Origin: Paraburkholderia nodosa DSM 21604
Lineage (GTDB): Bacteria > Pseudomonadota > Gammaproteobacteria > Burkholderiales > Burkholderiaceae
Assembly: GCF_000519185.1 (NCBI RefSeq)
Contig: NZ_JAFA01000006.1
Location: 1 to 44,452 of the forward strand
Reading direction: 5' to 3'
Length of the DNA: 44,452 nt
Positions 26,784-37,954 of this stretch are shown here, piece by piece. Below the pieces are notes generated by a model. The model was given only the letters and a program-made list of their open reading frames with translations. It was not told the origin of the DNA and searched no databases. Both the position numbers and the translations under genes were made by a program. Within the stretch, counting starts at the first letter, position 1; every line of letters starts with the position of its first letter.

Positions 26784-28463
26784 TCAGATTTGGCTCACCA
26801 GCCGGTCTCGCAATTGCCGCCGCAGCACTTTTCCGACCGGCGTTTTCGGCAGATCGTTCACGAAGACCACTTGCTTGGGCACCTTGTAGGCGGTGAGGCT
26901 CGTGCGCGCAAATTCGATGACTTCCGACTCGGTCAGCCCCGGTTCCTTTTTCACCACGAAGGCGACCGGCGTCTCGCCAGACTGTGAATCCGCCACACCG
27001 ACGACCGCGACCTCCAGAATGCCGGGATGCCGGAAGAGCACGCCCTCCAGCTCGTTTGGATAGACGTTGAAACCGGAGACCAGAATCATGTCCCGCTTGC
27101 GGTCGACAATCCTGATGACGCCGCGCTCGTCCATGATCCCGATGTCGCCGGTCGCGAAAAATCCATCGGTGCCGATCGCCTGCGCCGTTTCCTCCGGCCG
27201 GTTGAAATAGCCTTGCATGACGACGGGCCCCGCCACAAAGATTTCGCCCGGCATACCGGCGCGTACAGCCGCGCCGTTTTCGTCGCGGATTTCAATGCGC
27301 ATGGAAGGTAGCGGCACGCCGATCGTGCCTTCGAAGGCCGTCTGCGTGACGGGATTGGCCGTCACCGCGCCAGCGGCTTCCGAAAGCCCATAGGCTTCCA
27401 CCACCGGCGTGCCGGTGAGTTTCTGCCAGCGCTCGGCGACTGCGGGCTGGGTCGCGGTACCGCCTCCGAAGGTGCTGCGCAGCGCGGAGAAGTCGAGCGC
27501 GCCAAAGGCCTCGTTGTTCATCAGCGCGGTAAATAGCGTGTTGAGGCCGCCGAACACGGTTGGCCGGTGCGTGGCAAAGTCCTTCACGAGGGCGGGAATG
27601 TCGCGCGGGTTCATCACCAGAACGCAGCGCGTTCCCAGATGGAACGAGACGAGGCACTGGCACACGAGCGCCGCCACGTGGTACAGGGGCAGCGCGACGA
27701 GCGTGACTTCGCCGCTCGCCCGGAACACCGGCTTGACCCACGCGGCAAATATCAGCACGTCCGCGACTACGTTGCCATGCGTCAACACGGCCCCTTTGGG
27801 ATCGCCGGTCGTGCCACCCGTGTATTGCAGGAAGGCTCTTGTCTCGTGGTTCAGCGCCGTCCTCGTGAAGTCCGCGGCCGGGCGCGCGGTCATGGCGGTC
27901 CTGAAGGCGATCGCCCCGGCAATCGTCCAGTCCGGCACGAGCTTTTTCTTCTTTCGAACGACGTAGTCGACAAGGATGGATTTCGGGAAGCTCTGCATCT
28001 CCGCCACGCGCGCGACGATCACGTGCTCGATGGCGACATGGGTGAGTGCCTTCTCGAGGGTGGCTGCGCAAACTTCCATGACCACGATCGCCCGCGCACC
28101 GGCATCCTTGATCAGATTCGCCAGTTCCGGCGCAGTGTAGAGCGGGTTGACGTTGACCACGGTGAGCCCGGCCCGGAGTGCGGCGAACATCGCGATGGGC
28201 TGTTGCAGGGAGTTTGGCAACATCAGCGCGATGCGGTCGCCGGGTTTCAGCTGAAGGTCATTCTGGAAATAGGCGGCGAGGCGCGCGGAGTACTCGTCCA
28301 GCTCGCGATAAGTGAGATTCACGCCGAACTGATGAAAGGCGATCCGGTCGCCGAAGCGCGCGACGGCCTGTTCCAGCAGGGCGGCCATCGAGGGGTAGTC
28401 GTCCAGGTCGATGTCCGCCGCCACGCCAGCGGGATATTGCGAAAGCCAGGGCAAGTTTGACAT
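26784..28463 (-). CDS. fadD: Long-chain acyl-CoA synthetase, FadD-like
   Basis: A 559-residue AMP-forming acyl-CoA ligase, close in length to E. coli FadD (561). Seen: P-loop YTGGTTGDPKGA (214-225), EAYGLSEAAGAV in the adenylate-binding region, ATGDIGIMDERGVIRIVDRKRDM and the hinge and fatty-acyl motif SGFNVYPNELE, with the C-terminal lysine in TPVGKVLRR. The N-terminal half also follows FadD (VVNVNPLYTAPEL). It activates fatty acids to acyl-CoA for beta-oxidation or membrane lipid use, at the inner face of the cytoplasmic membrane. Chain-length preference cannot be read. It appears monocistronic or linked to the MHS transporter downstream. Confidence 0.88.
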   Translation of the reverse strand: MSNLPWLSQYPAGVAADIDLDDYPSMAALLEQAVARFGDRIAFHQFGVNLTYRELDEYSARLAAYFQNDLQLKPGDRIALMLPNSLQQPIAMFAALRAGLTVVNVNPLYTAPELANLIKDAGARAIVVMEVCAATLEKALTHVAIEHVIVARVAEMQSFPKSILVDYVVRKKKKLVPDWTIAGAIAFRTAMTARPAADFTRTALNHETRAFLQYTGGTTGDPKGAVLTHGNVVADVLIFAAWVKPVFRASGEVTLVALPLYHVAALVCQCLVSFHLGTRCVLVMNPRDIPALVKDFATHRPTVFGGLNTLFTALMNNEAFGALDFSALRSTFGGGTATQPAVAERWQKLTGTPVVEAYGLSEAAGAVTANPVTQTAFEGTIGVPLPSMRIEIRDENGAAVRAGMPGEIFVAGPVVMQGYFNRPEETAQAIGTDGFFATGDIGIMDERGVIRIVDRKRDMILVSGFNVYPNELEGVLFRHPGILEVAVVGVADSQSGETPVAFVVKKEPGLTESEVIEFARTSLTAYKVPKQVVFVNDLPKTPVGKVLRRQLRDRLVSQI

Positions 28464-28605
28464 TTCGTGCTCCGCTGCGGGACTGCTTCGGCGTTCGCTG
28501 CTTCTAATTTTGGAGTCCTAGCGTATTCTCGCTGCGGCTTCCCAAGTGTGCTGTAGCGCACGCACGCGCACGATCGGATACGCGTTCCCGCGCGAAGCAC
28601 GACGG

Positions 28606-29148
28606 CTATTCGACGGGAGCCGGCTGAACGTTGATTTCCAGAGGTTCGCCGGGCATTTGCGACGCGGGCGCGACGTCTTCTTCCGGCGTCGGCTTGGCGG
28701 TTTGAACGGCGGGCGGCGGGACGCTTCTGATCACGACGGGCGCCTCGGAGACGGGTGCGGGCGCTATGGGCTGCGCGCTATGGGCGCCGGTCATGCCCGT
28801 GCCGACGTTCGAGCCCGTACTGTTCGCGCTCTTGAGGAGACCGTGCGAATCGAACAGGAACACGGCTGCGGACGAGTGGGTGTCGGCACCGGCGATCAGC
28901 GAACCGATGAACGGGATATAGCTTTCCGGGTGCGGGCGCGACGTCACGTAGGTGTAGACGAGCAGTGTCGAGCCGTCGTCCAGCGCGGTTTCGACCGACG
29001 CCGGCCCGAGCGCGACGATCACATCCTGCAGCGTCGTGACGCCGTGCCTGAAGTTTGCCATCTGTTCGGGCCTGACCTCGACGCCGGCCGTCACGCAGCC
29101 GGCGAGTAGTGCGCCGCACAGCAGCCCAGTGACCACTTCGCGTTTCAT
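28606..29148 (-). CDS. Lipoprotein with BamE/SmpA-like core
   Basis: A 180-residue predicted lipoprotein: MKREVVTGLLCGALLAGC has a lipobox (LLAGC) with lipidated C18. The segment FRHGVTTLQDVIVALGPASVETALDDGS then LLVYTYV resembles the helix-turn-strand BamE/SmpA fold, in which a short helix pair packs on a sheet. The C-terminal third is Pro/Ala/Val-rich and probably disordered. Residue +2 is Val, so outer-membrane sorting is expected. GAGGCGAC immediately precedes the ATG. Exact role unknown; BamE itself assists outer-membrane protein assembly, but this is not claimed to be BamE. Confidence 0.75.
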   Translation of the reverse strand: MKREVVTGLLCGALLAGCVTAGVEVRPEQMANFRHGVTTLQDVIVALGPASVETALDDGSTLLVYTYVTSRPHPESYIPFIGSLIAGADTHSSAAVFLFDSHGLLKSANSTGSNVGTGMTGAHSAQPIAPAPVSEAPVVIRSVPPPAVQTAKPTPEEDVAPASQMPGEPLEINVQPAPVE

Positions 29149-29223
29149 GTCGCCTCGCCCCCTGAAAGGAATTCTAGGACGAAGCAGACTGGCCGGCAGA
29201 GGTAAAGCGATCGGCGCCTGCCT

Positions 29224-30039
29224 TCAGACCACGCCGAGCCACTCTTTCAGTTGTGCGGCGCGTGAGCGGCTCACCGGCACGACGCTGCGTTCGCCGTCGT
29301 CCATCACGAGGTTCACGCTGTCGTCGGCTTTGACGAGTTCGACCGCGTACGGCAGGTTGACGATGTGGCTGCGATGCACGCGCAGAAACGTATTGCTGTC
29401 GAGCCGCAACTCTAGGTCCGCGAGCGACAGGTTGGAGAGGTAACGGTCGTCCTTCGTGACGATCGTCGTGTAGTGGCCGTCGCCCTGAAAACGCACGACG
29501 TCCTTCAGGTCGATCAGGATCACGCGGTTCTTGCGGTACACCGGAATCTTGAAGAGCCGCCGCGGCGGCGTGGGCGCGCCGGCGAGCGACTCCGCCGTGG
29601 GCTCAGCCGACGGCTCCGTCGTGAGGTCGGTGAGGTCGTAAAAAATCATGCAGGTGCCGCAGGTGCCGTTCATGTCCGACATGCGGGACACCTTGAGCAT
29701 GAGAATGCGGTCGGGAATGTTGATCATCATCGCGACCGGCGGGGGCGACTTCACGGGGCAGCCGCCGGCGTCGCGCGACTGCAGCAGGAAGCGCAGCTTG
29801 TCGCGGCTCTTTGCCGGGTGCAGTTGCACGACGTCGATGCCGAACAGCTTGTCCTGGGCCACGCCCAGCGACTGCTCGCCCGCCGGTCCGAGAATCTGCA
29901 GTGCGACGTCGTTGAACGCGCTGACGCGCCCCTGCGCGTCGAGCCACACCACGCCGGGATTGAACTGCTCGAGGCGGTGCTGAAAAGTCTCGGCGCGGCG
30001 CGCGTCGGTGGTCGGCATGGCCTGCTCGAACGGTTTCAT
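29224..30039 (-). CDS. rcoM: RcoM: heme-PAS / LytTR carbon-monoxide-responsive regulator
   Basis: A 271-residue one-component regulator: PAS domain (about 20-150) and LytTR DNA-binding domain (about 165-271; VRFQGDGHYTTIV, FLRVHRSHIVNL). H74 (VVQLHPAK), C94 (GGCPVK) and M104 (PVAMMINIP) fall at exactly the residue numbers reported for the heme ligands of Paraburkholderia xenovorans RcoM: His74 throughout, Cys94 in the ferric form and Met104 in the ferrous form, displaced by CO. It is divergent from the cox operon, as expected for its activator. GGGGAGAA precedes the ATG. The match of domains, ligands and location makes this assignment strong. Confidence 0.93.
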   Translation of the reverse strand: MKPFEQAMPTTDARRAETFQHRLEQFNPGVVWLDAQGRVSAFNDVALQILGPAGEQSLGVAQDKLFGIDVVQLHPAKSRDKLRFLLQSRDAGGCPVKSPPPVAMMINIPDRILMLKVSRMSDMNGTCGTCMIFYDLTDLTTEPSAEPTAESLAGAPTPPRRLFKIPVYRKNRVILIDLKDVVRFQGDGHYTTIVTKDDRYLSNLSLADLELRLDSNTFLRVHRSHIVNLPYAVELVKADDSVNLVMDDGERSVVPVSRSRAAQLKEWLGVV

Positions 30040-30243
30040 CCAGGGTTCTCCCCGATGCTGCCGCGGCGTTGTGCGCGGCGTCTGCGGCGGCGGGACGCTG
30101 CCTCCGTTTTATGTCCTTTCCCCTTTTCACGCAAGTTTTCCGGCACCCGGCGCAGCCACGCCGCCGTTCGAGAAAACCCGTTGAATTGCTGCGTTGCATT
30201 GTGAAATCCTGAACTTCAGAAGGATGACAACAAGGAGACTAGT

Positions 30244-31122
30244 GTGATTCCCCGCCCATTCGAATACCACGCTCCACAAACCTTGTCCGAGGCGTTCGCG
30301 CTGCTCGGCACACTCGGCGAAACGGCGAAGCTGCTCGCGGGCGGCCATAGCCTGCTGCCGATGATGAAACTGCGCTTCGCGCAGCCCGATCATCTGATCG
30401 ATCTCGGCCGGCTGGCCGAACTCAAGGGCATCCGCGAGGAAAACGGCACGCTGTGGATCGGCGCGATGACGACCGAGAACGAGCTGATCTGGTCCACGCT
30501 GCTGCAAGCGCGCTGTCCGCTCATCGTCGAGGGCGCGCGGCAGATCGCCGACCCGCAGGTTCGCTATCGCGGCACGCTGGGCGGTGATCTTTCGCACGGC
30601 GATCCTGGCAATGACCATCCCGCGCTGGTGATCGCGCTCGATGCGTCGTTCGTGCTGCAAGGCGCGGCGGGCGAGCGCGTGGTGCCCGCGGACGGCTTTT
30701 TCGTCGGCACCTATACGACGCTGCTAGAGCCCGGCGAGATCATGACCGCCATCCGCATTCCCGTGCCGCCGCCCGGCACCGGCTATTGCTACGCGAAGCT
30801 CAAGCGCAAGACCGGCGACTTCGCGACCGCGGCGGCGGCCGTCACGTTGCGCCTCGGCGGCGGTAACGTCGAGCACGCGCGCATTGCTCTGACGAATGTC
30901 GGCGACACGGTGATTCGCGCGCTGGACGCCGAGCAGGCCCTCGTCGGCAAGCCGTTCGACGCACGCGCGCTCGACGAAGCGGCGCGGCTCGCGATGGCGG
31001 CGTGCAATCCGGTGGAGGATCTGCGCGGCGACGCCGACTACAAGCGCGCGATGACGGGCGAGATGACCCGCAGGGCGCTCCAGACCGCCTACGAGCGGGC
31101 CGCGAACGCAGCACGCCCCTGA
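30244..31122 (+). CDS. coxM: CO dehydrogenase medium (FAD) subunit CoxM
   Basis: A 292-residue flavoprotein subunit. The FAD-binding motifs AGGHS (32-36) and TLGGD (111-115) sit where Oligotropha CoxM has them. It accepts electrons from the iron-sulfur subunit and passes them on toward the quinone pool. The GTG start is supported by AAGGAG six bases upstream. It is first in the operon, divergent from rcoM across 204 bases that should hold the CO-responsive promoter. I could not find by eye the three 21-base-spaced direct repeats described for RcoM targets there. Confidence 0.93.
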   Translation: MIPRPFEYHAPQTLSEAFALLGTLGETAKLLAGGHSLLPMMKLRFAQPDHLIDLGRLAELKGIREENGTLWIGAMTTENELIWSTLLQARCPLIVEGARQIADPQVRYRGTLGGDLSHGDPGNDHPALVIALDASFVLQGAAGERVVPADGFFVGTYTTLLEPGEIMTAIRIPVPPPGTGYCYAKLKRKTGDFATAAAAVTLRLGGGNVEHARIALTNVGDTVIRALDAEQALVGKPFDARALDEAARLAMAACNPVEDLRGDADYKRAMTGEMTRRALQTAYERAANAARP

Positions 31123-31139
31123 CTCACGGAGAACGCGAA

Positions 31140-31670
31140 ATGGCCAGCAAAACCATGGTGTCGTTCAGCCTCAACGGCAGCGAGGTCGATGTCGTCGTCG
31201 AGCCGCGCGAGCTGCTGATTCACACGCTGCGCGAAAAGTGCCAGCACACGGGACCGCATATCGGTTGCGAGACGTCGCATTGCGGCGCCTGCACCGTCGA
31301 TTTCAACGGCATGTCCGTGAAGTCGTGCACGCTGCTCACCGTGCAGGCGCAAGGCGCTGAAGTCCGCACGGTCGAAGGGCTCGCCGAAGGCGGCGCGCTG
31401 CATGCGCTGCAGGAAGGCTTCATGCAGGAGCACGGGCTGCAATGCGGATTCTGCACGCCGGGCATGCTGATGCGTGCGTACCGCCTGCTCCAGGAGAATC
31501 CCGATCCCACGGAAGCGGAAATCCGCTACTGGATGGCGGGGAACCTGTGCCGCTGCACGGGCTATCAGAACATCGTGAAGGCCGTGCAATACGCGGCGCG
31601 CAAGCTGCGCGGCGAAGCGGTCGAAACCTCGCATCCGCTCATCGAAGCGGGCGCGGTACACGCGCACTGA
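31140..31670 (+). CDS. coxS: CO dehydrogenase small [2Fe-2S] subunit CoxS
   Basis: A 176-residue iron-sulfur subunit with two clusters. Plant-ferredoxin-type cysteines: C43, C48, C51, C63 ([12 protein letters not shown]). Helical-domain cysteines: C102, C105, C137, C139 (CGFC...CRC). This spacing is that of xanthine-oxidase-family small subunits and of CoxS. It links the Mo-Cu site of CoxL to the FAD of CoxM. The ATG at 31140 has GGAG upstream; a longer frame upstream overlaps coxM and is not used. It starts 17 bases after the coxM stop. Confidence 0.94.
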   Translation: MASKTMVSFSLNGSEVDVVVEPRELLIHTLREKCQHTGPHIGCETSHCGACTVDFNGMSVKSCTLLTVQAQGAEVRTVEGLAEGGALHALQEGFMQEHGLQCGFCTPGMLMRAYRLLQENPDPTEAEIRYWMAGNLCRCTGYQNIVKAVQYAARKLRGEAVETSHPLIEAGAVHAH

Positions 31671-31687
31671 GCGCCGGGAGACTCGTC

Positions 31688-34102
<2,415 letters not shown>

Positions 34103-34132
34103 GCCGAAGCGCGAACGAATGAGGAGTTCGGA

Positions 34133-34768
34133 ATGAAAGTCGTACTCGACAAGGCATTTCCGCTCGACGCGAGCGCGGAGCGCGCCTGGGCGCTGATGCA
34201 GGACATCGAGGCGGTGGCCGGCTGCATGCCGGGCGCGAAGATCACCGAGCGCGTCGACGATACGCACTACAAAGGAACCATCACGGTGCGGCTCGGGCCG
34301 GCGACGATGGCGTTCAAGGGCGACATCGAGGTGCTCGCGCTCGACGCCGCGGCGCGCAGCCTGCATCTGCTCGGCAAGGGCACGGATTCGACCGGCAGCT
34401 CGGCGGCGACGATGGACCTCACGGCCAGCGTGCAGCCCACGGGCGAGACCTGCACGCTGGCCGGCAAGAGCGAGGTGACGATGAGCGGCAAGGCCGCCGC
34501 GCTCGGTGGGCGACTCATGGGGCCGGTGTCGGAGCAGTTGCTCAAGCAGTTCGTCGCGAACTTCTCGGCGCGTCTGAGTGCGATGGCGCCGCCGCAAACC
34601 GCGCCCGGCGCTGCCGCAGGTGCGGCCGACGATCTGGAATCGCCGCCGGTTTCCCGGGCGGCTGGGGCGCCTGCGCAAGCCACCGAGCTCAATGGCATTG
34701 CGTTTGTCTGGGCCATCATTCGCGACTGGCTGCGCGGGCGCTTCACGCACAAGGCGCAAGGCCGCTAA
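34133..34768 (+). CDS. coxG: CoxG, SRPBCC-family CO dehydrogenase accessory protein
   Basis: A 211-residue protein with a SRPBCC lipid-binding fold in the first 150 residues (FPLDASAERAWALMQDIEAVAGCMPGA; GTITVRLGPATMAFKG; LAGKSEVTMSGKAAALG). A Pro/Ala-rich linker follows, then an amphipathic C-terminal segment (IAFVWAIIRDWLRGRF) that could attach it to the membrane. CoxG proteins recruit CO dehydrogenase to the membrane and help couple it to the quinone pool. GAGGAG lies upstream of the ATG. In Oligotropha coxG is downstream of coxF; here it directly follows coxL. Confidence 0.9.
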   Translation: MKVVLDKAFPLDASAERAWALMQDIEAVAGCMPGAKITERVDDTHYKGTITVRLGPATMAFKGDIEVLALDAAARSLHLLGKGTDSTGSSAATMDLTASVQPTGETCTLAGKSEVTMSGKAAALGGRLMGPVSEQLLKQFVANFSARLSAMAPPQTAPGAAAGAADDLESPPVSRAAGAPAQATELNGIAFVWAIIRDWLRGRFTHKAQGR

Positions 34769-34776
34769 GGGCCGTC

Positions 34777-35673
34777 ATGACGTCGACCGACCGCATGCCG
34801 GATGTCCTCGCGCTGCAGGCGAAGCTGGCGGCCCACCGGTTCATCGTGGAGCGCAGCTTCGCGGCGGCGCTGCTGCTCACGATGGAAATGCGCCGTCCGC
34901 TGCTGCTGGAGGGCGAGGCGGGCGTAGGCAAGACCGAGGTCGCGAAGGCGCTCTCGCGACTGCTCGACGCGCCGCTGATCCGCCTGCAATGCTATGAAGG
35001 GCTCGACGCGCACGCGGCGCTCTACGAGTGGAACTACGTCCACCAGCTCCTCGCGATCAAGCTCTTCGAGCAGGACACGCGGCCGCTGCGCGACAAGGAG
35101 CAGGACATCTTCTCCGAGCGCTATCTGCTCAAGCGTCCGCTGCTCGAAGCCATTACGACCACGCCCGCGCCGGTGCTGCTGATCGACGAAATCGACCGCA
35201 CCGACGAGGCGTTCGAGGCCTACCTGCTCGAGCTGCTGTCGGATTTCCAGCTTTCGATTCCCGAGCTTGGCGTGATCCGCGCGACCGAGCGGCCCTATGT
35301 GATCCTGACCTCGAACGGCACGCGCGAGATCTCCGACGCGCTGCGCCGCCGCTGCCTCTACCAGTACGTCGACTACCCGTCGTTCCAGCGCGAACTCATG
35401 ATCGTGCGGACCCAGGTGCCCGAGGTACCGGAGGCGCTCGCGGCCCAGATCGTCGAATTCGTGCATGCAGTGCGCGAGATGGCGCTGCGCCGCAAGCCCG
35501 GCCTCGCGGAAACGCTCGACTGGGTGGCCGCGCTGCTGCGCCTCGGCGTGAGCGCGCTCGACGAAAACGGCGTGGACCGCGTGATGGATTCGCTCGCCGC
35601 GCTCGTGAAAACGCGCGAGGATCAAGCCAGCCTCACGCGGCCCGTGGTCGAAAAACTGGTGGCGTCATGCTGA
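34777..35673 (+). CDS. coxD: CoxD, MoxR-type AAA+ ATPase
   Basis: A 298-residue MoxR-subfamily ATPase with Walker A GEAGVGKT (46-53), a Walker B region PVLLIDEIDRTDEAFEAYLLE and sensor segment VILTSNGTREISDALRRRC. In Oligotropha CoxD is needed to sulfurate and load the Mo-Cu active site of CoxL, acting with the VWA protein CoxE. The pairing is preserved here: coxE begins inside the last codons of coxD, a 7-base overlap. It starts 8 bases after coxG. Confidence 0.93.
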   Translation: MTSTDRMPDVLALQAKLAAHRFIVERSFAAALLLTMEMRRPLLLEGEAGVGKTEVAKALSRLLDAPLIRLQCYEGLDAHAALYEWNYVHQLLAIKLFEQDTRPLRDKEQDIFSERYLLKRPLLEAITTTPAPVLLIDEIDRTDEAFEAYLLELLSDFQLSIPELGVIRATERPYVILTSNGTREISDALRRRCLYQYVDYPSFQRELMIVRTQVPEVPEALAAQIVEFVHAVREMALRRKPGLAETLDWVAALLRLGVSALDENGVDRVMDSLAALVKTREDQASLTRPVVEKLVASC

Positions 35674-36869
35674 CCGGCATCGACAGCACGCTGCCCGGCG
35701 CGACGCCGCGCGATCTTGCCGATCGCCTCGTTACGCGCTATGCGGGCTTCGCGGGCTGGCTGCGCGCGAACGCGTTCGGCGTGACGAACGCGGACGTTGC
35801 CGCAATGCTCGAGGTGGTGCAACGCATGGGCCAGACAGAGCGCGACGTGCTGCGCTGGAGCCTGCGTGCGCTGCTGTGCTCGCGCGCGCAGGAGTGGCGG
35901 CGCTTCGACGAATTGTTCGACGCGTACTTCCTCGCGCCGAACCGGCGCAAGCTCGCCGAAACCCGCGCTGGCGGCGCCGGGCCGCTTGCGCGCGACGACA
36001 CGGCCTGCGGGCCGCCCGATGCGAGCGAGGGTACGCCGGTTTCGCTCGCGGGACGCGGCAACGGCGCGGCGCAGGAAGGCGCCGCCGCGAACGAAGGCGC
36101 CACGCCGAGAGAGTCGCTGGCCCACGCGGATTTGCGCCACCTGAACGATCGCGACGAACTCTTCGCCATCGACGCCGCGATCCGCCGCTTCGCCCAGCGC
36201 CTGCGCGGCATCCAGATGCGCCGCGAGCAGCGCGCGAGTCTCGGGCGCACGCTCGATCTGCACTGGACCCTGCGGCGCAGCGTCTCGCGCGGCGGGCTGC
36301 CGGTCGAGCTCGGCTGGCGGCGCAAGCGCCGGCAGCGCCCGCGCATCGTCATGCTGCTCGACGTGAGCCGCTCGATGAGCCTCTACAGCTTCTTTTTCCT
36401 GCGGCTCGCGCGCGTGCTGAGCGGGCGCTTGCCCGACGTCCACAGCTTCATCTTCCATACGCGGCTCGTCTGCGTCGACGAAGCACTGCGCGACCCCGAT
36501 CCGCGCCGCGCCCAGGAGCGCCTGCACCTCATCTCGGAGGGCTGGGCCGGCGGGACGCGGATCGGCGAGAGTCTCGCCGGCTTCAATGCGCACTACGCAC
36601 CGCGCCTGCTGCATGCGCGTACCGCGGTCGTGATCGTCAGCGACGGCTACGACGCCGGCGACGTGGCCCAGCTCGGCGAGTCGCTCGGCGCGATCCGGCG
36701 GCGCTGCCATTCGCTCGTCTGGATCAATCCGCTCGCCGATCGTCCCGGATTCGCGCCGGTCAGCGCGGGCATGCAGGCCGCGCTGCCGCATCTCGACCTG
36801 TTCGCCGGGGCCCGCGACCTCGCGGGTCTCGAACGGATCTTTCCTCAAATTCTCGAGGCGCTGCAATGA
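35667..36869 (+). CDS. coxE: CoxE, von Willebrand factor A domain protein
   Basis: A 400-residue VWA-CoxE family protein. The C-terminal VWA domain has a complete MIDAS: D232-S234-S236 (LLDVSRSMS), GGTRIGES and VSDGYDAGD. Residues about 98-150 are a low-complexity Gly/Ala/Pro linker. It acts with the MoxR ATPase CoxD in maturing the CO dehydrogenase active site. The ATG at 35667 is chosen because it overlaps the coxD stop and starts the family domain; the longer open frame upstream runs inside coxD. Its TGA overlaps the coxF start (ATGA). Confidence 0.92.
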   Translation: MLTGIDSTLPGATPRDLADRLVTRYAGFAGWLRANAFGVTNADVAAMLEVVQRMGQTERDVLRWSLRALLCSRAQEWRRFDELFDAYFLAPNRRKLAETRAGGAGPLARDDTACGPPDASEGTPVSLAGRGNGAAQEGAAANEGATPRESLAHADLRHLNDRDELFAIDAAIRRFAQRLRGIQMRREQRASLGRTLDLHWTLRRSVSRGGLPVELGWRRKRRQRPRIVMLLDVSRSMSLYSFFFLRLARVLSGRLPDVHSFIFHTRLVCVDEALRDPDPRRAQERLHLISEGWAGGTRIGESLAGFNAHYAPRLLHARTAVVIVSDGYDAGDVAQLGESLGAIRRRCHSLVWINPLADRPGFAPVSAGMQAALPHLDLFAGARDLAGLERIFPQILEALQ

Positions 36870-37954
36870 ATGTCCATGCCGAATCGAGCGAAACCCTCCC
36901 GGACGCCGCGGATCTGCTGCAGCTCGAGCAGCGGCTGATCGATGCGGGCGCACCGTTCGCGGTCGTCACCGTGATCCGTGCCGCGCCGCCAACCTCGACA
37001 CACGTCGGCGCCCAGGCGCTGGTGGAGGCCGACGGCGCGCTGCATGGCTGGGTCGGCGGAGGCTGTTCACGGACGATCGTCATCGAGGCCGCGCGAGAGT
37101 CGATCCGCACGGGGCAGCCACGGCGCGTGCGGATCAGCAACGAGCCGGTGGCAGCCGAGGCCGAAGTCGAGGCGCATGCCATGCCGTGCGCGAGCAACGG
37201 CGCACTGGAGCTTTTCATCCAGCCCACCGTGCCCGCGCCGCTCGTGGCCGTGCTCGGCGCCACGCCCGCGGCGCAGGAAGCGTGTGTGCTCGCACGGCGC
37301 GTCGGGTTTCGCGCGAGCCTGGCGGCCGACGTGGCGCGAGCCGGGCAGCCGGGCGTTGACGCCGCCGCGCTGGATCGCGCCGGCACATCGTTTGTGCTGA
37401 TCGCGACGCAAGGCGAGCGCGACGAGGATGCGCTCGAAGCCGCGTTGCGCAGCGCCGCCGTGGCGGTGCTCCTGATCGCGAGTCACAGAAAGGCCGAGCG
37501 GTTGCGCGCAATCATGCGCCTGCGTGGCATCGACGAGGCCCGGCTCGCGGCGCTGCACGCACCGGCGGGGCCGGCGATCCATGCGCACACGCCGCAGGAG
37601 ATTGCACTGGGCGCCGTGGCGGGACTCGTCGCCGTGCGGCACGAAATGCAGGAGGCGGCCGAGGCCGCGGCGCCGCGCGCCGCGATCGCCACGGAAGCCG
37701 TCCCGCCCTTGCCGCCGTGCGAGGCGCTCGGCGTGCAAGTGGCAGAGCCGGAGGCGGGGTGCTACGTGAACCCCGTGTGCGGGATGAGCATCGAGATCGC
37801 GAAGGCGAAACACGTCGTCGACTATGGCGGACGCAAGGTGTACTTCTGCTGCGACGGCTGCAAGTCCGAGTTCGAGCGCGCGCCCGAGCGCTATCTGGAC
37901 GTCGCCTCTGGCGCTGCCGGTCGCCCGGACGATCCTCCCACGGTGGCGCGATGA
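36866..37954 (+). CDS. coxF: CoxF, XdhC-family maturation protein fused to a YHS metal-binding domain
   Basis: A 362-residue two-part protein. Residues 1-260 are an XdhC/CoxI-type molybdenum-cofactor insertion factor: the XdhC motif GWVGGGCSRTIVIEAARESI and a second, Rossmann-like half (PLVAVLGATPAAQEACVLARRVGF). Residues about 298-345 are a YHS domain with Cys-rich metal sites (NPVCGMSIEI with C305; VYFCCDGCKSEFERAPERYL with C328, C329, C332). YHS domains bind heavy metals and occur in copper ATPases. An attached YHS domain on a Cox maturation factor is unusual and hints at a role in copper supply to the Mo-Cu centre (inference). Both gene junctions are ATGA overlaps. Confidence 0.88.
   Translation: MNVHAESSETLPDAADLLQLEQRLIDAGAPFAVVTVIRAAPPTSTHVGAQALVEADGALHGWVGGGCSRTIVIEAARESIRTGQPRRVRISNEPVAAEAEVEAHAMPCASNGALELFIQPTVPAPLVAVLGATPAAQEACVLARRVGFRASLAADVARAGQPGVDAAALDRAGTSFVLIATQGERDEDALEAALRSAAVAVLLIASHRKAERLRAIMRLRGIDEARLAALHAPAGPAIHAHTPQEIALGAVAGLVAVRHEMQEAAEAAAPRAAIATEAVPPLPPCEALGVQVAEPEAGCYVNPVCGMSIEIAKAKHVVDYGGRKVYFCCDGCKSEFERAPERYLDVASGAAGRPDDPPTVAR

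Noticed and set aside
29224..30039. Reading the PAS-LytTR protein as a generic two-component response regulator
   Set aside because: There is no receiver domain, and the His/Cys/Met heme-ligand set plus the divergent cox operon identify RcoM.
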